64,000 bases of DNA from Nostoc sp. LEGE 12450. GTDB lineage: Bacteria; Cyanobacteriota; Cyanobacteriia; Cyanobacteriales; Nostocaceae. Below are positions 55,107 through 63,128 of this stretch, one piece after another (within the stretch, counting starts at the first letter, position 1; every line of letters starts with the position of its first letter). A program made the translations under genes and the position numbers. Under the pieces are notes generated by a model. That model made no database searches. It had not been told where the DNA came from and worked only from the letters and a program-made list of their open reading frames with translations. The stretch covers positions 1 to 64,000 of the forward strand of contig NZ_JADEXU010000018.1 in the NCBI RefSeq assembly GCF_015206895.1. Direction: 5' to 3'.

Positions 55107-55321
55107 TGGTGCTTTTGTTGCGATTTTGCACTTTTAAAAATATGTACCATATCTTAATTATAGCTTTCAAATCAACCTTTGCATCAGATGTCATTGTTTT
55201 GATACGGGCATCACACCTCAATACTTAGCATCATTGATTTATCCTTCTCAAATGCATTGAGCAAATATCAGGCACGAAAGCTAAAATTAAAGTAAGCCGA
55301 AAGTGGTTGATTAAAAAAATT

Positions 55322-55561
55322 ATGACAACCGCAACAGCAACAAATAATCCTGTTATTGTCCCCAAAAAGCTGCCTTTTCTGGAGTCGATTTGTTGGCAGA
55401 CTGCTGATGTATATCGGTTTACTCCAGAAGAAATGCTGAGTCGCTACGAGCGTGGTTGGCAATATCGCAGCCTATTTAATAATCTTGAAGGTGAAGAACT
55501 CAGTTTCCTTAAGGAACTTGCCAGACGGTATAAATCCTGGTTGCAAGTTTGTTTAAGCTGA
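55322..55561 (+). CDS. small conserved cyanobacterial protein
   Basis: A 79-residue protein: after a Thr/Ala-rich start come LPFLESICWQTADVYRFTPEEMLSRYERGWQY and GEELSFLKELARRYKSWL. The Trp/Tyr/Arg-rich middle is well formed and looks like a short protein family that I have seen in cyanobacterial genomes without function. Start at the inner ATG (55322). It stands alone between the HNH pair and the rexT locus. A terminator-like hairpin follows at 55683-55715. Confidence 0.65.
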   Translation: MTTATATNNPVIVPKKLPFLESICWQTADVYRFTPEEMLSRYERGWQYRSLFNNLEGEELSFLKELARRYKSWLQVCLS

Positions 55562-55682
55562 TGATCATTTAAGTTGCATAACACCAGCGCTGAAGCCCTT
55601 ACTACAAGCGAATCAGTCTGGAAAAATGAATAACGATTAGCTTATGACAGTTCTTGAATACTTAGATTTTGAAATACTTAGG

Positions 55683-55715
55683 AAGGGTTCTGCTGACTTA
55701 GGTGGCGGAACCCTT
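55683..55715 (+). terminator. terminator-like hairpin
   Basis: AAGGGTTCTGC (55683-55693) pairs with GCGGAACCCTT (55705-55715), one G-T pair, and is followed by TTGAAC. Around it, short frames ending at 55776 look like remains of a small gene. Confidence 0.6.
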
Positions 55716-55821
55716 TTGAACAACATGATATCTTTGCTGATTTAGAAACACAAATTAAAAAACAAGAAGATTCTTAAACAGGTAGCGTTACCCAATGCCC
55801 AATGCCCCATGCCCAATTCCT

Positions 55822-56172
55822 CTAAATCCTCGAAGCTGTTTGTTTATCATTCGCAGGACTAACAGGCAATGGTTGAGCCGCTTTCAATACTGCATCCAGC
55901 AACCCTGGAAACAGCACCTCTAAATCCTCACGCCGCAGTATGTTGATGTGATGTGTCCCTTCTTTACGTGTAAAGACTATCCCAGACTCCCGCAAAATCT
56001 TAAAATGATTAGACATTGTAGACTTTGCGATCGCAAAATCAAACTGGGCACAGCATTGTTCTCCCTCAGTCGCCAGCAGTCGCACAATCTCTAGCCGCAC
56101 TGGATCGCCCAATGCATACAGCACTCCCGGTAAAGAAATATTTTTTCTATCTGGATGATAAAGAAATCTCAT
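55822..56172 (-). CDS. rexT: redox-sensing ArsR-family repressor RexT
   Basis: A 116-residue ArsR/SmtB-type winged-helix regulator: LGDPVRLEIVRLL at 21-33, and recognition helix AKSTMSNHFKILRESG near 49-64. The metal box ELCVCD is absent; instead two adjacent cysteines, C40 and C41, lie in GEQCCAQ. In Nostoc sp. PCC 7120, RexT senses H2O2 through a vicinal Cys40-Cys41 disulfide and represses trxA2. The numbering matches exactly with the start at 56172. It is divergent from a thioredoxin gene, as in PCC 7120, and the spacer carries a palindromic operator (56210-56226). Confidence 0.88.
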   Translation of the reverse strand: MRFLYHPDRKNISLPGVLYALGDPVRLEIVRLLATEGEQCCAQFDFAIAKSTMSNHFKILRESGIVFTRKEGTHHINILRREDLEVLFPGLLDAVLKAAQPLPVSPANDKQTASRI

Positions 56173-56209
56173 AGTTGCATTATCTCATCGAGTGGCATAT
56201 ATTTTTATT

Positions 56210-56226
56210 ATTCGATATTATCGAAT
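56210..56226. promoter_or_regulatory. probable RexT operator
   Basis: ATTCGATA-T-TATCGAAT is a perfect 17-bp palindrome in the 80-bp spacer between the divergent rexT and thioredoxin genes, 37 bp from the rexT start and 26 bp from the thioredoxin start. ArsR-family dimers bind such sites. Its place would let one operator control both genes. Confidence 0.7.
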
Positions 56227-56252
56227 TATAGAATTAACTAGGAAGGCAATTT

Positions 56253-56576
56253 ATGTCATCCATTACAAATGTCACAGAAGCCACATTCAAGCAAGAAGTC
56301 TTGGAAAGTGAGATTCCGGTCTTAGTAGACTTTTGGGCCCCGTGGTGCGGCCCTTGCCGGATGGTAGGCCCAGTAGTCGATGAAGTTGCTGCGGAATACG
56401 AAGGACAGGTGAAATTTGTGAAGCTGAACACAGATCAGAATCCTACTGTCGCCAGCCATTATGGAATTCGCAGCATTCCGACGCTGATGGTTTTTAAGGG
56501 AGGTCGGCAGGTCGATACTGTCGTAGGGGCAGTTCCAAAAACCACCTTGAATAAGACCTTAGCACAGCATCTTTAA
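56253..56576 (+). CDS. trxA: thioredoxin (TrxA2-type)
   Basis: A 107-residue thioredoxin with active site WCGPC at 31-35, [10 protein letters not shown] context, cis-Pro loop RSIPTLMVF near 73-81 and final LNKTLAQHL. It reduces disulfides in target proteins and receives electrons from thioredoxin reductase. By its position next to rexT it is the counterpart of PCC 7120 trxA2, induced by peroxide when RexT lets go of DNA. GGAAGG lies 8-13 bases before the ATG. A palindromic terminator-type repeat (56662-56681) separates it from the SDR gene. Confidence 0.95.
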   Translation: MSSITNVTEATFKQEVLESEIPVLVDFWAPWCGPCRMVGPVVDEVAAEYEGQVKFVKLNTDQNPTVASHYGIRSIPTLMVFKGGRQVDTVVGAVPKTTLNKTLAQHL

Positions 56577-56661
56577 TCTAGGTACTGTTATGAGACGCAT
56601 TTAGTTTGCAGTCTTCTCTAATCAAGGGAGACAGGAGTCAGAATACACCTGACTCCTGTAT

Positions 56662-56681
56662 AGACGCGATTAATCGCGTCT
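56662..56681 (+). terminator. palindromic repeat after thioredoxin gene
   Basis: AGACGCGATTAATCGCGTCT, a perfect 20-bp palindrome followed by TTCC, identical to the core at 39530-39549. It lies between the thioredoxin and SDR genes and may reduce read-through. Confidence 0.65.
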
Positions 56682-56740
56682 TTCCCCACTCTTGACTTCT
56701 GACTCCTGAATTCTGTTTCAACTAATGGGGAAAGAGCAAA

Positions 56741-57535
56741 ATGGACTTGAAATTGCATGGTAAATCCGCGCTAGTTAGTGGTTCAACCGCAGGTATTGGT
56801 TTGGCGATTGCCCAAGCGCTAGCTCAAGAAGGTGCATCAGTGATTGTCAACGGTCGATCTGAGGAAAGAGTAGCCCAAGCGATCGCTAAAATTAAGCATT
56901 CAACACCCGACGCGCAAGTTTCTGGTGTTGTTGCTGACACAGGTACTACATCAGGGGTAGAGGAACTCTTTCAAAAAGTTCCTCATGTTGATATCCTCAT
57001 TAATAATGTGGGTATTTATGAGCCAAAAACCTTTTTTGATATTACCGATGAAGATTGGTTAAACATATTTCAGGTTAACGTTCTCAGTGGAGTCCGTTTG
57101 AGTCGGCAATATCTGCAAAAGCAACTAGAGCAAAACTGGGGGCGGATAATCTTTATCTCCAGCGAATCTGCGATTCAGATTCCAGTGGAAATGATTCACT
57201 ATGGCACAACCAAGACAGCGCAGCTTGCCATTGCCAGAGGTCTAGCAGAAATGACTGTGGGGACTGGAGTTACAGTAAACTCCGTTCTACCAGGGCCAAC
57301 TCGTTCCGAAGGAGTTGAAGATTTTATCACCAATCTGGCGCAGGAACGTGGTATTAGTCCAACAGAAGTTGAGGCTGAATTTTTTCAGAATGTGCGTCCA
57401 AGTTCCCTGATCAAACGCTTTGCAACTAATGAAGAAGTAGCAGCGATCGTAGTTTACCTTTCTAGTCCCGTAGCTTCAGCAACTAATGGTGCAGCTTTGC
57501 GGGTAGATGGTGGTGTTATTCGATCGATTGTTTAG
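56741..57535 (+). CDS. SDR-family oxidoreductase
   Basis: A 264-residue classical short-chain dehydrogenase: NAD(P) motif SGSTAGIGLAIA at 12-23, NNVG at 88-91, and catalytic S-Y-K with SSESAIQ near 142 and HYGTTK at 155-160. The C-terminus (NGAALRVDGG) is standard. The substrate cannot be told from sequence; 3-oxoacyl or sugar carbonyls are usual. It is the second gene on the strand after rexT's divergent thioredoxin and could be read through with it if the palindrome at 56662 does not stop transcription. Confidence 0.92.
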   Translation: MDLKLHGKSALVSGSTAGIGLAIAQALAQEGASVIVNGRSEERVAQAIAKIKHSTPDAQVSGVVADTGTTSGVEELFQKVPHVDILINNVGIYEPKTFFDITDEDWLNIFQVNVLSGVRLSRQYLQKQLEQNWGRIIFISSESAIQIPVEMIHYGTTKTAQLAIARGLAEMTVGTGVTVNSVLPGPTRSEGVEDFITNLAQERGISPTEVEAEFFQNVRPSSLIKRFATNEEVAAIVVYLSSPVASATNGAALRVDGGVIRSIV

Positions 57536-57742
57536 TGAATGAACTGCACACAAAATTGGGTATTGGTAAGATTTTTTTCTTGTTTTCCTTTTTAGAAATC
57601 AACCGCCCATAACTAAAGTTTTTGAGTACCTTAAAATCGACAATAACCTTTTCTTAGTGGTCTTTAGAGACTTTCGCTATTAGACTGAGAATTTATTGTG
57701 AGGTAGGCCAAATGAGAATAGCATAGCCCTGCCCTTATCTCC

Positions 57743-57841
57743 CAATACGGTTCGGTTAAGGCAAGAGACGCGATAAATCGCCGTCAAGACAAAGGACTGA
57801 TTATTGTAAAGACGGCGAAAAACCTTATCCGAACCGTATTG
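57743..57841. repeat. 99-bp foldback element
   Basis: Arms CAATACGGTTCGG (57743-57755) and CCGAACCGTATTG (57829-57841) are perfect 13-bp inverted repeats; inside, GCCGTC (57780-57785) pairs with GACGGC (57811-57816). A related left half (CAATACTGTTCCGTTAAGACAAG...) lies at 60101-60155, upstream of the MFS gene. No coding capacity. Confidence 0.8.
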
Positions 57842-57898
57842 CCTTATCTCCCAGCTATGGGGTTTTGAACTTTGAATTTTGAATTGGAGCAAAATAAC

Positions 57899-59011
57899 AT
57901 GACTAGTGATATCAACTTATTCTCTTCTTACCAATTAGGTAATTTGGAACTCCCTAATCGAATTGTGATGGCACCTTTAACCCGAAACCGAGCCAGTGAG
58001 GGAAACATACCATACGAACTTAATGCTACTTACTACGCTCAACGTGCTTCCGCCGGACTGATTATTTCTGAAGCAACACAGGTAACTCCTGAAGGACAAG
58101 GTTATCCCGCTACACCAGGAATTCATTCACCAGAACAAGTGGAAGGATGGAAGTTAATAACTGATGCCGTACATCAGGAGGGAGGAAGAATTTTTCTGCA
58201 ACTATGGCATGTAGGCAGAATTTCCCATCCTGACTTACAACCAAATGGAGCTTTACCTGTAGCGCCTTCTGCTATTGCTCCTAAAGGTGAAGCTGCAACT
58301 TACGAGGGGCCAAAACCCTTTGTTACTCCCCGCGCTTTAGAAACTTCAGAAATACCGCAAATAGTAGAACAGTATCGTCAGGGAGCGGCAAATGCTCTAG
58401 CGGCTGGGTTTGATGGGGTAGAAATTCACTCAGCTAATGGTTATTTAATAGATCAATTTCTCCGCGATCGCACCAATCAACGGACAGATAAATATGGGGG
58501 TTCCATTGAGAATCGCACCCGATTCCTGTTGGAAGTGACAGAGGCGGTAACTAGTGTGTGGGATTCTAACCGAGTTGGGGTACGTTTCTCTCCCAGTGGG
58601 ACTTTTAATGATATAGGTGACTCCAATCCCCTAGAGACATTCGGTTATGCAACTCAAGCATTGAACCAGTTTAATTTGGCATATCTGCATATTTATGAAG
58701 CAACAGAGGCAGACATCAGACATGGCGGGATAATTGTACCCACCAGTCATATCCGCGATCGCTTTACAGGTACACTCATCGTCAATGGTGGTTATACCCG
58801 TGAAAAAGGCGATGCAGTGCTGGCAAACAAAGCAGCAGATTTAGTTGCCTTTGGCACATTATTTATATCAAACCCAGATTTACCCCGACGCTTGGCTTTA
58901 AATGCACCATTAAATGAAGCAAATCAAGCAACCTTTTATGGTGGCGGTGAACAAGGATATACAGACTATCCATTTTGGTCGGCTGCTAATGAGGCGGTAG
59001 CTCAGGCGTAA
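57899..59011 (+). CDS. old yellow enzyme-type alkene reductase
   Basis: A 370-residue FMN beta/alpha-barrel oxidoreductase: LPNRIVMAPLTRNRA near 18, QLWHVGRISHP near 97 and the substrate-activating HSAN in EIHSANGYLIDQFLRD near 179. It reduces the C=C bond of alpha,beta-unsaturated carbonyls, quinones or nitro compounds with NAD(P)H. GGAG nine bases before the ATG at 57899 supports this start over the one 27 bp upstream, which lies in a TTTGAATT repeat. It follows the SDR gene across a foldback element and belongs to the electrophile-detoxification set. Confidence 0.95.
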   Translation: MTSDINLFSSYQLGNLELPNRIVMAPLTRNRASEGNIPYELNATYYAQRASAGLIISEATQVTPEGQGYPATPGIHSPEQVEGWKLITDAVHQEGGRIFLQLWHVGRISHPDLQPNGALPVAPSAIAPKGEAATYEGPKPFVTPRALETSEIPQIVEQYRQGAANALAAGFDGVEIHSANGYLIDQFLRDRTNQRTDKYGGSIENRTRFLLEVTEAVTSVWDSNRVGVRFSPSGTFNDIGDSNPLETFGYATQALNQFNLAYLHIYEATEADIRHGGIIVPTSHIRDRFTGTLIVNGGYTREKGDAVLANKAADLVAFGTLFISNPDLPRRLALNAPLNEANQATFYGGGEQGYTDYPFWSAANEAVAQA

Positions 59012-59209
59012 GGCGTAATGACGCTCTCTACGAGACGCTAAAAGCGAACGCGGACTCGCTACCGCTACGCTAACGTAATTCGTAATTCTGACTTTTGTTC
59101 GGAAACAAGGAATAATTTTTATTTTTGTTTCATGAATAAATCAATTCACTTGTATTGTAATTACGACTTACGAATTATTTGGTTAAAACTCAACTATTAG
59201 GAGAATCTC

Positions 59210-59875
59210 ATGAGTTCTATCACCCAAACTCAAGCTTTAGACGTACCCAGTGCGATCGCTCAACGTCGTTCAATTAAAACTTTTAAAGCAGACCCCATTG
59301 CCCCAGAATTGCTCAAGCAACTGGTAGAATTGACCGTGGCAGCGCCCAGTAGCTTTAATATCCAAGACTGGCAAATTATTCTTGTGCAAGACGAGGCGCA
59401 AAAGGCAGCACTATCAGCAGCCTCATGGAATCAACAGCAAATCATCCAAGCACCTGTAACCTTTGTCTTTGCTGCCGATCCTACCGTAGGCGAAAGAGAC
59501 TTAACCCCAATTTTTGAGCGGGCAACTGAAACTGGAGCATGGAATGAAGGCACGGTAAACTACTTTAAAAGCGCCATCCCACAATTTCAAGCTGGACTAG
59601 GTGACAAACGACGCGAATATGCGATCAAAGATGCCATTATTGCCGCTACTCACTTGGTGTTAGCGGCAGAAAGTTTGGGATTATCAACTTGTTTTATGAA
59701 CGGTTGGGTTGAGGAGCAGGTAAAACAAGTGATTGGTGCTGGCGATAATCCAGATTTAGCGATCGCTGTTGTTGTTCCTGTCGGATATGCAGGTGAACCA
59801 CGCTTAAATCCAGGTCGTTTACCATTCTCCCATAACGTCTCTGTGGATAGAATCGGTAATCCTTATGCAGGGTAA
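59210..59875 (+). CDS. nitroreductase-family flavoprotein
   Basis: A 221-residue protein: AIAQRRSIKTFKADPI at 15-30 gives the Arg and Ser/Lys FMN-phosphate contacts, APSSFNIQDWQIIL near 47 the ribityl contact, and the C-terminal VVPVGYAGE near 196 is typical. Nitroreductases use FMN and NAD(P)H to reduce nitro groups or quinones. GGAG lies 5-8 bases before the ATG. It follows the old yellow enzyme gene on the strand, with palindromic repeat debris between them. Likely role: removal of reactive quinones or nitroaromatics. Confidence 0.92.
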   Translation: MSSITQTQALDVPSAIAQRRSIKTFKADPIAPELLKQLVELTVAAPSSFNIQDWQIILVQDEAQKAALSAASWNQQQIIQAPVTFVFAADPTVGERDLTPIFERATETGAWNEGTVNYFKSAIPQFQAGLGDKRREYAIKDAIIAATHLVLAAESLGLSTCFMNGWVEEQVKQVIGAGDNPDLAIAVVVPVGYAGEPRLNPGRLPFSHNVSVDRIGNPYAG

Positions 59876-59956
59876 CTTTCCCTAAATGGGGCATAAAGGA
59901 AGAGGTAAGAGAGTCAAGTTCTAAGCCTCATTAATGGAGTTCAAAAGCTCATCGGC

Positions 59957-60046
59957 AAAGCTCTGAGGTTCATCAACGAAGCTCCGAGGTTCATCAACGA
60001 AGCTCTAGGACTCGTGAATGACTATTAAAGACTCATTCACGAGTCC
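59957..60046 (+). repeat. short direct repeats plus perfect hairpin
   Basis: Three imperfect copies of a 21-bp unit of pattern GAGGTTCATCAACGAAGCTC (59950-60007) run into GGACTCGTGAATGA (60008-60021), which pairs perfectly with TCATTCACGAGTCC (60033-60046). It may end the nitroreductase transcript, though no U-run follows. Confidence 0.65.
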
Positions 60047-60173
60047 CATTTATACCTACTCGATAAATTTAGATATTGATTTCTGCTCCACCACTCCCAA
60101 TACTGTTCCGTTAAGACAAGAGACGCGATGAATCGCCGTCTCTACAATAATCTGCCACCACTCCCTACTCATC

Positions 60174-61472
60174 ATGTCCCTAGCCTCCTTCCTAGCGCGT
60201 CGTTCGTTCCACTATGCCTGGATTGTTGCAGGTTTAACATTCCTTGCCTTACTCGTTGCAGCCGGAATTCGTTCTGCTCCCGGAGTTTTTATAGTGCCTC
60301 TCGAACAGGAGTTTGGCTGGAGCAGAGCAACTATATCTTTGGCAATCTCCATTAACTTAGTACTTTACGGGTTGATTGGCCCTTTTGCCGCCACAGTTAT
60401 GGAGCGAATCGGCATTCGCCGGATGATGGTGTTTTCACTTGCTGTTATTGCTCTCGGTGTCGGTTTAACTACTTTGATGTCAGCTTCCTGGCAGCTAGTT
60501 TTGCTGTGGGGTGTAGTCGTCGGCTCTGGTAGCGGAGTTATCGCCCTGGTTTTGGGGGCTATTGTTGTCAATCGCTGGTTTTTTGAGAAGCGAGGTCTAG
60601 TTCTGGGCATCTTAACCGCCAGTACAGCCACGGGGCAACTAGTGTTTTTGCCCATGCTAGCCTCAGTAGCCGATCGCTTTGGGTGGCGAATTGCTGCTCT
60701 AGCTCTGACTGGTGCAGCACTTTTTATTATTCCAGCGATCGCAGCCTTTATGCGCGATCGTCCGGCAGATGTCGGTTTGCGACCCTTTGGAGACAACAGC
60801 GAAACTGTAGAAATATCACAGCCTAGAGCAAATTCCATCGCCTCTACCCTCAACGCCCTTTGGCTGGGAATGCGTAAGCGCGATTTCTGGCTATTATTTG
60901 GTAGCTTCTTTATCTGTGGGGCTAGCACAAATGGGTTAATTGGCACTCATCTAATCCCCGCTTGTATTGACCACGGTATCCCAGAAGTCAAGGCTGCGGG
61001 GCTTTTGGCAATCATGGGACTATTTGATTTTTTTGGAACTACTATGTCCGGTTGGCTATCTGACCGATGGAACAATCGCTACTTATTATGCTGGTACTAC
61101 GGGCTGCGGGGTTTGTCTTTGATTTTCTTACCCTTCAGTTTCAACTTCTCCTTTTATGGACTTTCCATTTTCGCGGTCTTCTATGGACTTGATTGGATTG
61201 CTACCGTACCACCGACAGTCCGTCTTGTTGCCAATGCCTTTGGTAAAGAAAATGTCGGCGTGATGTTCGGTTGGATTGTCGCAGGACACCAGCTTGGTGC
61301 AGCCACAGCAGCATTCGGAGCCGGAGTGTTAAGAACTTGGACGGGTAGCTATTTACAAGCGTTTATTTTATCAGGTATTCTCTGTCTGATTGCCGCAGTT
61401 GGTGTACTGCAAATTGGTAAAACTCCCACTAAAGGCGATTCACAACTATCTTCAGTCACGCTCAATTCTTAA
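60174..61472 (+). CDS. MFS transporter
   Basis: A 432-residue major facilitator with twelve predicted helices. Between helices 2 and 3 is GPFAATVMERIGIRRMM, a variant of the MFS motif A (GxLaDrxGrkr), and a similar GWLSDRWNNRY follows helix 8. EFGWSRATISLAISI near helix 2 is seen in oxalate/formate and monocarboxylate-type carriers. Substrate and direction are unknown; with oxidoreductase neighbours, export or uptake of a small organic acid is possible. Partial copy of the foldback element lies just upstream. Start at ATG 60174. Confidence 0.9.
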   Translation: MSLASFLARRSFHYAWIVAGLTFLALLVAAGIRSAPGVFIVPLEQEFGWSRATISLAISINLVLYGLIGPFAATVMERIGIRRMMVFSLAVIALGVGLTTLMSASWQLVLLWGVVVGSGSGVIALVLGAIVVNRWFFEKRGLVLGILTASTATGQLVFLPMLASVADRFGWRIAALALTGAALFIIPAIAAFMRDRPADVGLRPFGDNSETVEISQPRANSIASTLNALWLGMRKRDFWLLFGSFFICGASTNGLIGTHLIPACIDHGIPEVKAAGLLAIMGLFDFFGTTMSGWLSDRWNNRYLLCWYYGLRGLSLIFLPFSFNFSFYGLSIFAVFYGLDWIATVPPTVRLVANAFGKENVGVMFGWIVAGHQLGAATAAFGAGVLRTWTGSYLQAFILSGILCLIAAVGVLQIGKTPTKGDSQLSSVTLNS

Positions 61473-61546
61473 TCTATGAATGTTTTAATCGAATGGCATT
61501 AAGAAAAGCTCTAAGCTAGGCAGAATAAGCACTACAGGTTTAAAAT

Positions 61547-62236
61547 ATGGCAACAACAGCTTTAATTGTCGGCGCAGGTAGTGGACTGAGTGCATCTTTA
61601 GCCCGCCTATTTGCCAAAGAAGGATTCACCGTAGCTTTAGCGGCTCGTCAAATTGAAAAACTCACTCAATTGACTAGTGAAATTGACGCGGTTAGTTTCG
61701 CTGCTGATGTCTCAAAGCCAAATGAAGTAGAACAATTATTTATTGATATTGATAATAAAATTGGTTCCCCGAATGTTGTTATTTACAATCCAAGTTTTCG
61801 GGTGCGGGGGCCTCTTATTGATTTAGACCCTGGTGAGGTGGCAAAAACCTTAGATGTAACTGCTTATGGTGGCTTTCTTGTGGCTCAAGCTGCTACCAAA
61901 AGATTTTTGCAGCTTGGTGGCGGTGCTATATTTTTTACTGGAGCCTCAGCGAGTATTAAGGGTTATGCTCAGTCTGCTCCTTTTGCAATGGGTAAATTTG
62001 CACTGCGCGGTCTGGCTCAGAGTATTGCTAGAGAATTAGCACCAAAGAATATTCATGTGGCGCATTTCGTGATTGATGGGGCAATCCGTTCAGCAGTTCG
62101 CCAAGATCCAGTAGATAATCCTGATAGTACTCTTGACCCAGATGCGATCGCTCAAACTTATCTCAGTATTCTACGCCAGCCCCGCAGTGCTTGGACTTAT
62201 GAAGTAGAACTACGTCCTTGGGTAGAGAACTTCTAG
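61547..62236 (+). CDS. SDR-family protein with FxxxK in place of YxxxK
   Basis: A 229-residue short-chain dehydrogenase fold: VGAGSGLSASLARLF at 8-22 binds the nucleotide, and FFTGASASIKGY near 130 gives the Ser. The catalytic position reads PFAMGKFALRG near 147: Phe replaces the active-site Tyr while Lys is kept. NIHVAHFVIDGAI near 170 is a known subgroup signature. Members of this subgroup commonly have Phe here, so the protein may reduce by another mechanism or not be an oxidoreductase. It lies 75 bp after the MFS gene and 34 bp before the methyltransferase gene, probably one transcript. Confidence 0.88.
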   Translation: MATTALIVGAGSGLSASLARLFAKEGFTVALAARQIEKLTQLTSEIDAVSFAADVSKPNEVEQLFIDIDNKIGSPNVVIYNPSFRVRGPLIDLDPGEVAKTLDVTAYGGFLVAQAATKRFLQLGGGAIFFTGASASIKGYAQSAPFAMGKFALRGLAQSIARELAPKNIHVAHFVIDGAIRSAVRQDPVDNPDSTLDPDAIAQTYLSILRQPRSAWTYEVELRPWVENF

Positions 62237-62270
62237 CCTAGACAATTGTTACAAAAATGGTTTTGCAGGT

Positions 62271-63038
62271 ATGAAAATTGATTTTGGTGCAACTGCTGTT
62301 GATTACGCAAAACACCGCGCTGGCTTTCCCAGTTCATTATTTAACAAACTGTCTGAATATGGTATAGGTTTACCAGGACAGAATATTGTTGACCTTGGTA
62401 CAGGAACAGGAACACTAGCACGGGGCTTTGCTGATAGAGGTGCTTATGTAATTGGCATAGATCCATCAGCCTCACTTTTAGAACAAGCGAGACAGTTAAG
62501 CGAATCAACCCAACTCAAAGTAGATTATCGAGTCGCAACCGCCGAGAATACCGAGTTACCAGATGCAAGTGCGGATGTAATCACTGCTGGACAATGTTGG
62601 CATTGGTTTGATCGTCCCCGTGCTGTCCAAGAAATTACTCGGATATTGAGAAAAAATGGCTCAATTGCGATCGCTCATTTTGATTGGATACCCTTAAAAG
62701 GTAATGTAGTTGAGGCAACAGAACAACTGATCAAGGCTCATAATCCCGTGTGGAATTTGGACGGTGGGAATGGAATGTATCCCTTGTGGTTACAAGACAT
62801 TGGCGAAGGAGGATTCCGAGAAATCCGCACATTTTCTTACGATGTATTTGTGTCTTATACACACGAAGCTTGGCGGGGGCGAATTCGGGCAAGTGCTGGT
62901 GTGGGAGCCAGCTTGACACCAGAAAAGGTAGAAGTATTTGACCAAGAGTTGGCGACATTACTCGAAGCAAAATATCCCACACCAATCCTTCAGGTTCACC
63001 ATAGAGTTTGGGCTGCGATCGCCAAATCACCGCTATGA
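62271..63038 (+). CDS. class I SAM-dependent methyltransferase
   Basis: A 255-residue protein with a Rossmann methyltransferase core: VDLGTGTGTLARGFADRGA near 40 (motif I), GIDPSASLLEQAR near 65, ASADVITAGQCWHWFD near 102 (motif post II) and ILRKNGSIAIAHFD near 128. QCWHWF is the form of UbiE/YafE-like (methyltransferase type 11) proteins. Substrate is unknown. It begins 34 bp after the SDR stop and ends the rightward gene run. It converges with the last gene. Confidence 0.92.
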   Translation: MKIDFGATAVDYAKHRAGFPSSLFNKLSEYGIGLPGQNIVDLGTGTGTLARGFADRGAYVIGIDPSASLLEQARQLSESTQLKVDYRVATAENTELPDASADVITAGQCWHWFDRPRAVQEITRILRKNGSIAIAHFDWIPLKGNVVEATEQLIKAHNPVWNLDGGNGMYPLWLQDIGEGGFREIRTFSYDVFVSYTHEAWRGRIRASAGVGASLTPEKVEVFDQELATLLEAKYPTPILQVHHRVWAAIAKSPL

Positions 63039-63128
63039 AAAAATATAATTGAAGCTCTATGTTTCATCCAGAGAAAGCCATGACCAGCGACAGATAGCCA
63101 GTCACCAGTCATGACTTATAATACAAAA

